A stretch of 64,000 nt of DNA from Thiomicrorhabdus indica (GTDB lineage: Bacteria; Pseudomonadota; Gammaproteobacteria; Thiomicrospirales; Thiomicrospiraceae): assembly GCF_004293625.1 (NCBI RefSeq), contig NZ_CP033040.1, forward strand, positions 806,001 to 870,000. Reading direction: 5' to 3'. Of the stretch, positions 26,925-36,591 are shown piece by piece (the stretch's first letter is position 1; each line of letters starts with the position of its first letter). The notes below the pieces were generated by a model. It worked only from the letters and a program-made list of their open reading frames with translations. It ran no database searches and had not been told where the DNA came from. The position numbers and the translations under genes were made by a program.

Positions 26925-29219
26925 ATGAGTAGTTCATCAGATAATACCGTTTCAAGTACGGTTGAAAGTCGGTTGGAGAATGCCTTGAGCGGACCCGCTT
27001 TTGAAAAGCGGATTCGTCGACGTAATCTTCGAGATAGTATTTCAAAATATGGAATTTCGGTAGGTGGTTTGAGCGTGATTGCGTCTGTACTGCTGATCAT
27101 GTTTTTCCTGTTTTATGTGGTTGTTCCGCTGTTTATGTCAGCGAGCATTGAACGAGATAAGGCTTACAATTTACCGGGCGGTAACAGTGAAACTTCGGTT
27201 TATTATGGTATTGATGAATATCAGGAATCGGCGATTCGTTTTACTGAATCAGGTAAAGGGATCGGGTTTGATGTGTTCACAGGCCAAATTTCAAATGAGA
27301 TTCAATTGCCATTAAATGGCCAGAAAGTCACCGCTTTTACCGTTATTAACGAGATGAAGAACGTCTTTGCTTATGGTTTAGAAGACGGGTCCATTCTAAT
27401 TGCTCAGTATGGTTACGATGTGACTTATCCGAATGATAAGCGAGTGATTGTTCCCAAAGTGACTTACCCCTTTGGAGAGGAGCCAATGATACTTGGTTCT
27501 CAAGCGATTTCGCACTTAGCCATTCGTGAGTCAGATTCTGAAGTGCGTATTGCATGGATGGAAAAGGGAACTCAGCAGGTTCAGATTCGCCAGTACTCGA
27601 AAGTTGAGTCGATGTTAACCGATGGTATTTCACTAGAAGAGGATTCTCAGGCTTCTATGGTGGCACAGTTTGCACCAAAGTGGTTGCTGTTGGATGCCAG
27701 TGGTCGTAACTTGTATACCGTAAACGAGCTTGGGAAAACTGAATATTTTAATATCAGTGACTACAACAATCCTTTCTCGATTGAAACTGTGGATTTAATA
27801 CCGGCCGGTCAAGAAGTGACAGCGCTTCGTTTCTTGTTGGGTGAATATTCAATTATGGCTGGAACCGATAAAGGTCAGGTTTTCCAATGGTTTCCTGTTC
27901 GACAGGCCGATAATACTTTCCGTTTACAGGAAATTCGTTCATTTGAGATTTCTTCGTCTCCAATTACCAATATTGCCGTTGAGAAAGGTCGAAAAGGTTT
28001 TGCAGCAGGGGATGCTCAAGGAGAATTTCACTTGTTGCATTCGACGGCACACCGCTACTTAGGTTCTGACCGGCCGGTAGAAAATCCATTAACGATGGTT
28101 GCTATGGCTCCACGTTCAAATGGTGCATTAGTCGAAACTTCAGACGGTCAATTAGTTCATTATGTGATAGAAAACGAACACCCTGATGTCTCGGTTGAGA
28201 GTTTATGGGGCAAAGTTTGGTATGAAGGTTATGAAGAGCCAAGTTTTACTTGGCAGTCATCTTCTGCGAGTAATGATTTTGAGCCTAAATTTTCTTTGAT
28301 GCCGCTAACTTGGGGGACGATCAAAGCAGCGTTTTATGCCATGTTGTTTGCTGTGCCAATTGCTGTTTTAGCCGCTATTTTTACAGCGTTCTTTATGGAT
28401 AAACAAACCCGTCAATGGGTAAAGCCTTCAGTTGAAATGATTGAAGCGCTGCCGACGGTAATCCTTGGTTTTCTGGCAGGTCTTTGGTTAGCACCATTCA
28501 TGGAAGCAAATCTACCCGGCTTCTTTGCCATATTTATAGTCGTGCCACTAGGGATTCTAGCGTTTGGTTACGGTTGGACTCGTCTTCCGAAGAAAATTCG
28601 CCAGAAAGTGCTGACGGGCCGTCGCGCAGTCTTAATGATTCCAGTGGTAATTTTCCTAGGTTGGTTGTCTTTGCAGCTAAGTTCGCCTCTTGAAAATGCA
28701 TTCTTTGGTGGTGATATGCGTAACTGGCTTACCAATGAAGCCGGCATTGATTTTGACCAACGTAACGCGATGGTTATCGGCTTTGCTATGGGGTTTGCCT
28801 TGATTCCTACGATTTTCTCTGTGGCTGAAGATGCGATATATAACGTCCCAAGCTACCTTGTTAATGGTTCTCTAGCATTAGGTGCTTCTGGTTGGCAAAC
28901 CTTAGTGGGTGTTGTTCTTCCAACCGCTTCACCAGGTATTTTCTCAGCCATTATGCTCGGTTTTGGTCGTGGTGTGGGTGAGACGATGATTGTCTTGATG
29001 GCATCGGGTAACACACCATTGATGGAGGCAAATATCTTTGAAGGAATGCGTACGCTATCTGCCAACTTGGCGGTTGAAATGCCAGAGGCCGAGGTGGATA
29101 GTTCGCATTACCGAGTTCTGTTCTTAGCGGGGCTGGTTCTGTTTATTTTCACTTTCCTATTCAATACCCTTGCGGAAGTGGTTCGTCAACGTATGCGTCG
29201 TAAATACGGTTCATTGTAG
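26925..29219 (+). CDS. pstC: Phosphate ABC transporter permease PstC, long form
   Basis: A 764-residue protein, more than twice the classical PstC (about 320). TM1 (about 50-72) is followed by a large periplasmic domain (about 75-455) rich in beta-strand-like repeats, then the permease domain of about six helices. The permease coupling loop is in LALGASGWQTLVGVVLP, and GVGETMIVLM follows. Long PstC/PstA pairs of this kind occur in other gammaproteobacteria. ATG 26925 after AAGG is chosen over 26871. It is the first gene of pstC-pstA-pstB-phoU-phoB-phoR. Palindrome copies at 27800 and 28069 encode IPAG and RPV in the extra domain. Confidence 0.92.
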   Translation: MSSSSDNTVSSTVESRLENALSGPAFEKRIRRRNLRDSISKYGISVGGLSVIASVLLIMFFLFYVVVPLFMSASIERDKAYNLPGGNSETSVYYGIDEYQESAIRFTESGKGIGFDVFTGQISNEIQLPLNGQKVTAFTVINEMKNVFAYGLEDGSILIAQYGYDVTYPNDKRVIVPKVTYPFGEEPMILGSQAISHLAIRESDSEVRIAWMEKGTQQVQIRQYSKVESMLTDGISLEEDSQASMVAQFAPKWLLLDASGRNLYTVNELGKTEYFNISDYNNPFSIETVDLIPAGQEVTALRFLLGEYSIMAGTDKGQVFQWFPVRQADNTFRLQEIRSFEISSSPITNIAVEKGRKGFAAGDAQGEFHLLHSTAHRYLGSDRPVENPLTMVAMAPRSNGALVETSDGQLVHYVIENEHPDVSVESLWGKVWYEGYEEPSFTWQSSSASNDFEPKFSLMPLTWGTIKAAFYAMLFAVPIAVLAAIFTAFFMDKQTRQWVKPSVEMIEALPTVILGFLAGLWLAPFMEANLPGFFAIFIVVPLGILAFGYGWTRLPKKIRQKVLTGRRAVLMIPVVIFLGWLSLQLSSPLENAFFGGDMRNWLTNEAGIDFDQRNAMVIGFAMGFALIPTIFSVAEDAIYNVPSYLVNGSLALGASGWQTLVGVVLPTASPGIFSAIMLGFGRGVGETMIVLMASGNTPLMEANIFEGMRTLSANLAVEMPEAEVDSSHYRVLFLAGLVLFIFTFLFNTLAEVVRQRMRRKYGSL

Positions 29220-29230
29220 GAGTGAGAGAA

Positions 29231-30865
29231 ATGAAAGAATGGTTTAATAAAGGCGAACACTGGATTTGGATGAGTTCAGCAACCGTTGCGATTAGTGTCG
29301 TGCTGGTATTTGGTCTATTTTTTATGATTGCTTACAAAGGTTTGGTTCACTTCTGGCCGCACACGGTCTATGAATATCAGATTAAGCAAGGTGATCAAAT
29401 TGCACCAATTGTCGGTGAGTTACGCGATACCAAAATAAAAGAGGTATTTAGCGATGATGGTCAGAAGTTAGAGATTCCTCAACATTTGATTAAAGTCGGG
29501 AACCGAGATATTTATGGTATTGACTTCCGTTGGATTAGTGAGGAAAACCTAGTATCAGTTGAACCAAAAGTGGTTCAAGGTGTGACTGTCGTTGAACGAT
29601 ATGAATATGGAAATGTTTATGGTTGGTATGAGTCTTTCAAACTAGCTGGCAAAGTATTCACTGGTGAAGCGGTTCATGAAACGCTCTTGGCGCAAGTTGC
29701 AGAAGGTAAGCGTTTACATGATGAAATTAAAACGATTGAAAAGCTCGACATCGGCGCGATTAACTACAAGCTTGAACAACTTCGTTTAGAAGAAAAACGT
29801 TTAAAAGCAGATGATGAGTGGAATGATCAAGAATCTGCTCGTTTAGAGGCTGAGCGTGCAGAGCTTCAAACTGAATTTAAGGAGCTGCAAGCGCAAACTA
29901 ATGTGCTTTATGCGCAACAAAAAGAGTTGGGTGAGCTGACCATGAGTGTCAGCGGTGGCCAGCAGTTAAATATTCCTGTTAAGAATATTGTGGACTTCTG
30001 GCAGCCAAATGATATGTCCGCAAGTGAAAAGACAGGGTTCTTCTTTCACGGAATCGGACGTTTCCTAACGGAAGACCCTCGTGAAGCAAATACTGAAGGG
30101 GGTATTTTCCCTGCAATGATCGGTACCATCACCATGGTATTGATTATGACGATCTTAGTGACCCCAATGGGGGTGATTGCAGCGATTTACATGCGCGAAT
30201 ATGCGAAAGATGGTCCTGTATTACGTATGGTTCGCATTTCAATCAATAACTTGGCAGGGGTTCCATCGATTGTTTTCGGGATTTTCGGTCTTGGTTTCTT
30301 TGTTTACATTATAGGGGGCTCAATCGATGAGCTGTTCTATAGTTATGCTTTACCAAGTCCAACTTTCGGTTCTCCCGGTCTGTTGTGGGCATCACTGACA
30401 ATGGCATTGTTAACTCTGCCAGTGGTGATTGTGTCAACTGAGGAAGGTTTGTCTCGTATTCCACGTTCATTGCGTGAGGGTGGATTGGCGCTAGGTGCAA
30501 CGAAAATCGAAGTGATTTCAAAAATAGTCTTACCGATGGCATTGCCTGCAATCATGACAGGTTTGATTCTAGCAATTGCTCGTGCAGCGGGTGAGGTTGC
30601 ACCATTGATGTTAGTGGGTGTAGTGAAGTTAGCTCCAGAGCTTCCTGTGGATTTAATTGCTCCATTTGTGCATTTGGATCGTAAGTTCATGCACCTTGGT
30701 TTCCATATCTATGATGTTGGTTTCCAAAGTCCAAACGTTGAGGCTTCTCAGCCATTGGTTTACGCCACATCATTGCTGTTAGTCCTGATTATCGTCGGTT
30801 TGAACTTAGGGGCTATCAGTATTCGTAACCGACTACGTGAAAAATATAAAGCTTTAGAGCATTAA
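29231..30865 (+). CDS. pstA: Phosphate ABC transporter permease PstA, long form
   Basis: A 544-residue permease, longer than classical PstA (about 300). TM1 is at about 15-37, followed by an extra periplasmic part with a coiled coil (about 155-240; charged Glu/Lys/Leu-rich), then the permease core. The coupling motif is ALGATKIEVISKIVLP, and AIARAAGEVAPLMLVG matches PstA. A GTG at 29222 is in frame, but AGGAG (29218-29222) is best placed for ATG 29231. It follows pstC with a short gap and should form the inner-membrane channel with it. Confidence 0.93.
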   Translation: MKEWFNKGEHWIWMSSATVAISVVLVFGLFFMIAYKGLVHFWPHTVYEYQIKQGDQIAPIVGELRDTKIKEVFSDDGQKLEIPQHLIKVGNRDIYGIDFRWISEENLVSVEPKVVQGVTVVERYEYGNVYGWYESFKLAGKVFTGEAVHETLLAQVAEGKRLHDEIKTIEKLDIGAINYKLEQLRLEEKRLKADDEWNDQESARLEAERAELQTEFKELQAQTNVLYAQQKELGELTMSVSGGQQLNIPVKNIVDFWQPNDMSASEKTGFFFHGIGRFLTEDPREANTEGGIFPAMIGTITMVLIMTILVTPMGVIAAIYMREYAKDGPVLRMVRISINNLAGVPSIVFGIFGLGFFVYIIGGSIDELFYSYALPSPTFGSPGLLWASLTMALLTLPVVIVSTEEGLSRIPRSLREGGLALGATKIEVISKIVLPMALPAIMTGLILAIARAAGEVAPLMLVGVVKLAPELPVDLIAPFVHLDRKFMHLGFHIYDVGFQSPNVEASQPLVYATSLLLVLIIVGLNLGAISIRNRLREKYKALEH

Positions 30866-30914
30866 GCCTTAGGCGTTTTAACTGCGAAAAAAGAATTTAC
30901 ATAGGTATTTAAAA

Positions 30915-31745
30915 ATGAATGAACAAACTATTAGTATTTCAGCGGCCAAAGGCGTACCTCAAGGCTTAGAAAAACTTTCATTGGAAAATGAAAAAATTGC
31001 GATTCAGGTAAAAGACTGGAACCTCTATTATGGTTCTAAGCAAGCCCTTAATGGCGTAACAATGGATCTTCCTGAAAACCGTGTCACAGCGTTTATTGGT
31101 CCATCGGGTTGTGGTAAATCGACTTTGCTGCGCTGCTTTAACCGAATGAATGATTTGATCGATATTGTAAGCGTTGAAGGTGAAATGACACTTCATGGTG
31201 ATGATATGTATGCCAAAGATATGGATGTGGCAGCATTACGGCGTCGAGTGGGAATGGTTTTCCAAAAACCGAATCCATTCCCAAAATCGATCTATGAAAA
31301 TGTTTGTTACGGGTTACGTTTACAAGGAATCACTGATAAAACCGTTTTGGATGAGTCGGTTGAATGGGCCTTAAAAGGCGCAGGCCTTTGGGAAGAGGTT
31401 AAGGACCGTCTTAACGAGAATGCACTTGGTATGTCGGGTGGTCAACAACAGCGTTTATGTATCGCTCGTGCGATTGCGATAAAACCAGAAGTTCTGTTGC
31501 TGGATGAACCAACTTCAGCCTTGGATCCAATCTCAACACTTGCAATTGAAGAGCTGATTTTTGAGTTGAAAAAAGATTTTACGATTTTGATTGTAACGCA
31601 CAATATGCAACAGGCTGCGCGTGTTTCAGACTATACGGCCTTTATGTATATGGGGGATTTGATTGAATATACCGATACGGATTCATTATTCACCAACCCA
31701 CAAGTTAAACGTACTGAAGATTATATTACTGGCCGTTACGGTTAA
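30915..31745 (+). CDS. pstB: Phosphate ABC transporter ATP-binding protein PstB
   Basis: A 276-residue ABC ATPase with Walker [10 protein letters not shown], the Q-loop region [17 protein letters not shown] typical of PstB, signature [14 protein letters not shown], Walker [14 protein letters not shown] and the switch His in IVTHNM. It powers phosphate import through PstCA, and with PhoU it links transport to PhoR control. A short N-terminal extension (about 30 residues) precedes the conserved core. Confidence 0.97.
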   Translation: MNEQTISISAAKGVPQGLEKLSLENEKIAIQVKDWNLYYGSKQALNGVTMDLPENRVTAFIGPSGCGKSTLLRCFNRMNDLIDIVSVEGEMTLHGDDMYAKDMDVAALRRRVGMVFQKPNPFPKSIYENVCYGLRLQGITDKTVLDESVEWALKGAGLWEEVKDRLNENALGMSGGQQQRLCIARAIAIKPEVLLLDEPTSALDPISTLAIEELIFELKKDFTILIVTHNMQQAARVSDYTAFMYMGDLIEYTDTDSLFTNPQVKRTEDYITGRYG

Positions 31746-31766
31746 TGAAATAAAGAGGATTAAAGC

Positions 31767-32507
31767 ATGGAACGTGAAGAATTTAGCACGCATATCTCAG
31801 AGCAATTGAACCGTAACATTGAAGCTTTATTCAATGAAGTGGCCAGAATGGGAGGGCTAGTTGAGAGCCAATTGACAAATTTGCGTCAAGCCTTGGAAAC
31901 AGGAAACATTGATTTAGCCAAAGAGGCTTTAGCGACTGATGAGTTAATTAATCAGGAAGAGATGGAAATTGATCGCCTGAGTGCTGCGGTACTTGCTCGA
32001 CAGCAACCTACGGCATCGGATTTGCGCTTGATTGTTATGGCAATTCGTGTGGCGGTAGATTTAGAGCGCATGGGTGATGAAGCGGTTAAAATTGCTAAGC
32101 TAGCGATTCATCAATGTGAAGAGGAAGTCGGCTGTACTCGTTTACCTTGTTATAACGAGCTTTGTACATTGATGCAGTCTGGAGAAAAAATGATTCAGAA
32201 AACACTGAACGGTTTTTCACGTTTAGATATTTCAGACGTTCTTTGGGTTTATCAGGAAGAAGAACGTATGGACATGGTTTTAGCGGATGCATTAGTAACC
32301 GTACGTTCAAAATTGGCATCGGAGACGGATTTATCTCAAATTGATGTGTTAACAGATATGTTTATGTCTATTCGTGCAGCTGAGCGTGTGACGGATCATG
32401 CTTTGAATGTTGCTGAAAGTGTCGTATATTTAGTCAAAGGTATCGATATTCGTAAGATGGGTGAAGAAGAAATTGCCAAGCTTATTGAAGATGACAAGAA
32501 CTCCTAG
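31767..32507 (+). CDS. phoU: Phosphate signalling protein PhoU
   Basis: A 246-residue all-helical protein with two PhoU repeats, each with the family metal-site helix (DLERMGDEAVKIAK and AERVTDHALNVAE). It restrains PhoR when phosphate is plentiful and helps control PstSCAB. It lies 21 bases after pstB and 30 before phoB, within one operon. Confidence 0.96.
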   Translation: MEREEFSTHISEQLNRNIEALFNEVARMGGLVESQLTNLRQALETGNIDLAKEALATDELINQEEMEIDRLSAAVLARQQPTASDLRLIVMAIRVAVDLERMGDEAVKIAKLAIHQCEEEVGCTRLPCYNELCTLMQSGEKMIQKTLNGFSRLDISDVLWVYQEEERMDMVLADALVTVRSKLASETDLSQIDVLTDMFMSIRAAERVTDHALNVAESVVYLVKGIDIRKMGEEEIAKLIEDDKNS

Positions 32508-32537
32508 AGATAATCATTCGTTCCAAAAGGAAAAATT

Positions 32538-33251
32538 TTGAGTCAACAAACGACCAAGCCTCTAATATTAGTGGTCGAAGATGAGGCGGCTATTCGGGAT
32601 ATGCTGAAATTTACTCTGGATTCGTCAGGGTATAAGGTAATTGAAGCATCCAATGCTGAAGAAGGTATGCGTTTGGCTGAAGAGTCACAACCGGACTTAA
32701 TTCTGCTTGATTGGATGTTGCCTGGAATTTCAGGTGTGACTATGGCGAAGACCTTGCGCCAGAAGTCTTTTGGTAAAACGATTCCTATAATTATGTTGAC
32801 GGCTCGTGGTGAAGAGGAAGCTCAGGTTCAAGGCTTTGAATCAGGCGCAGACGACTATGTCGTCAAGCCTTTCTCACCTCGAGCCTTGACGGCTCGAATC
32901 AAAGCGTTGTTACGTCGTCAAACGGATGATAGTTCGCAAAGCAGTGATCAAATTATTGCGGGTCGAATGCGTTTGGATACCGTCAGCCATCGTTTTTATA
33001 TTGATGATGCGGAAGTCAAAGTTGGGCCAACGGAGTTTAAGTTAATTCTGTTTTTTCTATCGCATTCAAACCGAGTTTTTACGCGTTCGCAACTGCTTGA
33101 CCAGGTTTGGGGTGTCAATGTCGTCGTGGAAGAACGTACCGTTGATGTGCATATTCGACGACTTCGAAAAATCTTAGAGCCTTTAGGAGTTTCTAACTAT
33201 ATTCAGACGATTCGTGGCTCTGGTTACCGTTTTTCGGTAGTGGAGGGTTGA
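32538..33251 (+). CDS. phoB: Phosphate regulon response regulator PhoB
   Basis: A 237-residue OmpR-family regulator: receiver domain with acidic pocket VVEDEAA, phospho-accepting Asp58 (LILLDWMLPG) and Lys in VVKPFSP, then a winged-helix DNA-binding domain (TRSQLLDQVWG, EERTVDVHIRRLRKIL, IRGSGYRF). The start is TTG at 32538 after AAAAGGA. It should bind the Pho boxes seen upstream of pstS and, less clearly, pstC. Confidence 0.96.
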   Translation: MSQQTTKPLILVVEDEAAIRDMLKFTLDSSGYKVIEASNAEEGMRLAEESQPDLILLDWMLPGISGVTMAKTLRQKSFGKTIPIIMLTARGEEEAQVQGFESGADDYVVKPFSPRALTARIKALLRRQTDDSSQSSDQIIAGRMRLDTVSHRFYIDDAEVKVGPTEFKLILFFLSHSNRVFTRSQLLDQVWGVNVVVEERTVDVHIRRLRKILEPLGVSNYIQTIRGSGYRFSVVEG

Positions 33252-33257
33252 TCGAAT

Positions 33258-34535
33258 TTGTTAAGTGCTGGTGTTAAACGTGAACTCACTTGGATAATCA
33301 CCTTTATATGGGCCTTATTGTTTATAGGGTGGTTAATCGAGTGTTTTATTGGTCCTGCGATAGTATTCGTCGTGTTTTATATCGGTCGTCAACTATGGTC
33401 GACTTACAAATTTGAACAATGGATGAAAGGTGAGGGTGAAGTTAATCACCCCCCGGTTTCTGGTTTTTGGAGCGAGGTGTCCTACCAAGTTTCCAAAAAA
33501 CAACGTGCTCTAGAAAAGCATGCCGATTTATATCTTTACAAATCTGAGCAGTTTAAAGCTGCTTCTATGTTGATTCCAAGTGCGATTGTTTCACTGGATA
33601 GTGAAAATCATATTGAGTGGTTCAATGATCCTTCAAAAAAAATTCTTGGGCTGAGACGTTTAGATGTTGGAAGGCGGATTGAAGGCATTCTTCGTCAACC
33701 TGAATTTTTAAGGTATCTTCAAACAGAATTATTTGAAAACACGATTAAGTTGAGTTTGCAGCATGGCCGCATTTATGAAATTCGTGTCATTGAATATTTT
33801 GAAGATCATAAACTTATTATTGCGCAAGACATCACTGAACTTTACCAGTTGGCGCAGATTCGTCGAGATTTTGTGGCAAATGCTTCTCATGAATTACGCA
33901 CGCCGCTTACGGTTTTACACGGTTACCTTGAGTTGATGCAAGAGATGGCTGATGAGCCAACTTGGCAACAACCGCTGGAGCATATGCATAATCAAACTGT
34001 ACGCATGAGAACCATTATTGAAGATTTGTTGACCTTATCCACAATGGAAGCGGACTCCATTACCGCTGAAATTCAGTCGGTGGATGTGCCGGCCATTTTA
34101 AAAAGGCTTCAGCCTGAGGTTGCGCAATTAACGGATGGTCGTCATCACTTTGAATTTGAGATTGATGAAGGTTTGAAAATTCAAGGTTACCAAGAACCTT
34201 TAAAAAGTCTGTTTATGAATTTGCTTTCCAATGCGGTGCGCTATTCACCGGATGGCGGTAAGATTGTTGTTAAATGGCAACGTACTCGCAAAGGTGCAAG
34301 TTTTAGTGTCAAGGACCAAGGTATCGGTGTAAGTGCTGAACATATTCCTCGTTTAACTGAACGTTTTTATCGCGTTGATAAAGATCGATCTCGGGTAACA
34401 GGTGGCACAGGGCTTGGGCTTGCAATTGTGAAGCATGTGTTAGAAAAACATGATTCCCGATTACAGATTAAGAGTAACTATGGCAGAGGCAGTACTTTTA
34501 GTTGTACCTTTCCGTTAAATCGAATTTCCGAATAA
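33258..34535 (+). CDS. phoR: Phosphate regulon sensor kinase PhoR
   Basis: A 425-residue histidine kinase with two close N-terminal membrane helices (about 10-45) and no periplasmic sensor, as in E. coli PhoR. A PAS domain (about 90-195), HisKA with His at about 211 (NASHELRTPLTVLHG) and HATPase_c (NLLSNAVRYS, DQGIGVS, GGTGLGLAIV) follow. The start is TTG at 33258, preceded by GGAGGG. It senses phosphate supply through PstSCAB-PhoU and phosphorylates PhoB. phoB and phoR are separated by only six bases. Confidence 0.95.
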   Translation: MLSAGVKRELTWIITFIWALLFIGWLIECFIGPAIVFVVFYIGRQLWSTYKFEQWMKGEGEVNHPPVSGFWSEVSYQVSKKQRALEKHADLYLYKSEQFKAASMLIPSAIVSLDSENHIEWFNDPSKKILGLRRLDVGRRIEGILRQPEFLRYLQTELFENTIKLSLQHGRIYEIRVIEYFEDHKLIIAQDITELYQLAQIRRDFVANASHELRTPLTVLHGYLELMQEMADEPTWQQPLEHMHNQTVRMRTIIEDLLTLSTMEADSITAEIQSVDVPAILKRLQPEVAQLTDGRHHFEFEIDEGLKIQGYQEPLKSLFMNLLSNAVRYSPDGGKIVVKWQRTRKGASFSVKDQGIGVSAEHIPRLTERFYRVDKDRSRVTGGTGLGLAIVKHVLEKHDSRLQIKSNYGRGSTFSCTFPLNRISE

Positions 34536-34568
34536 GATTTTCGTACTTAATCCTATTTTGAATTTTGT

Positions 34569-34578
34569 ACCGGCCGGT
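34569..34578. repeat. ACCGGCCGGT palindrome after phoR
   Basis: Exact copy with T before and A after, 33 bases after the phoR stop and unpaired. Two more copies, one imperfect, form the hairpin 56 bases further on. Confidence 0.9.
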
Positions 34579-34633
34579 AAGGTTTGTTCGGTTTTATATT
34601 TTGAAACACTGGCGAACCGGATAACCAAACAAA

Positions 34634-34665
34634 AACGGCCGGTTAAGAAAACTTAACCGGCCGGT
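34634..34665 (-). terminator. Palindrome-built terminator between phoR and pit
   Basis: An imperfect copy (34634-34643, one mismatch) and an exact copy (34656-34665) form a perfect 12-bp stem, CGGCCGGTTAAG with CTTAACCGGCCG, around an AAAA loop. The minus strand then has a T run, so it fits best as the pit terminator; it could also slow phoR read-through. Confidence 0.85.
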
Positions 34666-34696
34666 AAATAACTTTGGTTTTGTAGCTAGAAATACT

Positions 34697-36268
34697 TTAC
34701 GGAAGCATCATGCCGCGAATGGCAAAGAAGATAATCGCCGCCAAAATGGCCGAGGCTGGAACCGTAATCACCCAGGCTGCCACAATCTTTAAAAATGCAG
34801 AACGCTTGACCAATTCTTTTTGGTAAACCTTGTTCAATGATTTACGCTCTTTCTTCGACAGTTCAATTTCGGCTTTTTTCTCTTTCAATTGCGCCAACAT
34901 GTATTTCTTTTCATCTAAAGAGGCTTTTGAGAAGCGGTTAATAAACTCGTTCACTTCGTGTTCATCTGCACCCTGATGATGTTCTTTGATTTCCTCTATG
35001 GCTTTTGCATAGTTACGTTTTAGGTATTCACGTAAGAAGCCGACCCCAAAAATCCCACCAACGGCAATATGGGTAGAGCTTACTGGCAGCCCTAGTTGAG
35101 AAGCGACGATGACGGTAATCGCTGCGGCCATAGCAATGGAAAATGCTCGCATTTGGTCAAGTTCGGTAATTTCTGAACCTACTGTACGAATCAGTTTTGG
35201 TCCAAAAAGAAGAAGCCCAAGTGAAATACCTATGGCACCAATTACCATAATCCAGATTGGAATTTCGGCTTTGCCGTGAATTTCATTACTTTGTAATGCA
35301 TCATGAATTGCTGCTAAAGGTCCAACGGCGTTGGCGACATCGTTTGCGCCGTGTGCAAAGCTTAATAATGCCGCAGCAAAGATTAACGGAATGGTAAACA
35401 AGGTGTTGATATTGGCTTTGGTACTTTGCATTTTCGCCGCTTGACGAGCAATCATCGGTTTGACACTTAAATAAACGATTGTGGCTATGGCTAAACCGAC
35501 CAAAAGAGCTGTCATGAAATCGGGTTTCCAAACTTTCTTCAAACCTTTTAAAATTAGGTAGGTTGAGAAGGCCCAAGCCATAATGGCAATCAATAGTGGC
35601 ACAGTTTTTTTAGCGGCTTCGACCATGTCCTCTTTATAGGTGATGGATCGCTTAATCCACATGAGGAAACCGGCGGCAATCATCCCTCCAATGACAGGCG
35701 ATATAATCCAACTAGCGGCAATTGCCCCCATTTTGTCCCAGTTAGCAATACTCCAACCAGCGGCTGCGATGCCCGCTCCCAAAACCCCTCCAACAATTGA
35801 GTGCGTTGTTGAGACAGGAGCACCTAGCGCCGTGGCTAAGTTTAGCCAGAGAGCCCCAGCGAGCAAGGCGGCCATCATTAGCCAAATAAAGGTTTGTGGA
35901 TCGCCAACCATTGCTGGATCAATGATGCCTTTTTTGATGGTGCTCACAACTTCACCACCGGCAATCAAGGCACCTGCCGATTCAAAAATAGCAGCCAGTA
36001 TGATTGCGCCAGTTAGAGTCAGTGCCTTTGAGCCAACTGCAGGACCTACATTGTTGGCAACGTCATTTGCACCAATGTTAAGAGCCATATAGCCGCCAAT
36101 CATGGCTGCTACAACAAGTTCAACGCTAACCGTGCCGGTTCCAATATTAATATTCGACGTGAATAGTAAGATTAAGACGATAAACAACATCGCCGTGCCA
36201 AACCGGAACATCTCTTTTCGACCTCTGGATGTGGCGTTTTCAAGCTCATTAATGTCTTTTAATTCCAT
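34697..36268 (-). CDS. pit: Inorganic phosphate transporter, PiT family
   Basis: A 523-residue inner-membrane carrier with about ten to twelve helices. The two inverted family signatures are clear: GANDVANNVGPAVGS near the N-terminus and GANDVANAVGPLAAI in the second half. A long soluble charged segment (about 425-490) separates the last helices. It imports phosphate with a cation, as a constitutive low-affinity route beside Pst. It is divergent from pstS and convergent with phoR, so the phosphate genes surround it. A short N-terminal cytoplasmic stretch precedes the first helix. Confidence 0.93.
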   Translation of the reverse strand: MELKDINELENATSRGRKEMFRFGTAMLFIVLILLFTSNINIGTGTVSVELVVAAMIGGYMALNIGANDVANNVGPAVGSKALTLTGAIILAAIFESAGALIAGGEVVSTIKKGIIDPAMVGDPQTFIWLMMAALLAGALWLNLATALGAPVSTTHSIVGGVLGAGIAAAGWSIANWDKMGAIAASWIISPVIGGMIAAGFLMWIKRSITYKEDMVEAAKKTVPLLIAIMAWAFSTYLILKGLKKVWKPDFMTALLVGLAIATIVYLSVKPMIARQAAKMQSTKANINTLFTIPLIFAAALLSFAHGANDVANAVGPLAAIHDALQSNEIHGKAEIPIWIMVIGAIGISLGLLLFGPKLIRTVGSEITELDQMRAFSIAMAAAITVIVASQLGLPVSSTHIAVGGIFGVGFLREYLKRNYAKAIEEIKEHHQGADEHEVNEFINRFSKASLDEKKYMLAQLKEKKAEIELSKKERKSLNKVYQKELVKRSAFLKIVAAWVITVPASAILAAIIFFAIRGMMLP

Positions 36269-36489
36269 TTTGATACTCTCATTTTCACTGACTCTGTCTT
36301 ACCAAGTCGAATCCTTTCCGGACTAAGTTGCTTGGCCTATTTTTACCGGCATTTTATAGAAATCCATTGGGTTTTGAGCCAAATGTTGCAGTTTTTTTAC
36401 TCTGGCGCAAGTTACAAAGAGTTTTTGGTGTTTAGTCTATTGAAATATAAAGAAAAAAATTTAGTGATAAGTATAACTAAGCACATTGC
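36269..36489. other. Divergent pit-pstS intergenic region
   Basis: This A+T-rich spacer must hold the pit promoter. No gene was seen. The Pho box of pstS lies at its right-hand end. Confidence 0.4.
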
Positions 36490-36518
36490 TTGTCATAATT
36501 TTGTCATCTAGATGTCAA
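36490..36518 (+). promoter_or_regulatory. Pho box of pstS (three repeats)
   Basis: TTGTCAT-AATT-TTGTCAT-CTAG-ATGTCAA: three 7-base PhoB repeats at 11-base intervals. A -10-like TATAGT follows at 36527-36532. The pstS start is 74 bases downstream. This is a textbook PhoB target. Confidence 0.85.
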
Positions 36519-36591
36519 GCCGTATTTATAGTTCATCCTTAATATAACCACCGTCATTTTTGTTTTCACTTTTATTTTTACGGGGAAATCC

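Noticed and set aside
35640-36092. 150-codon plus-strand frame opposite pit
   Set aside because: It is antisense to the clear PiT transporter and its low-complexity Ala/Pro/Ile content is that of a shadow frame.
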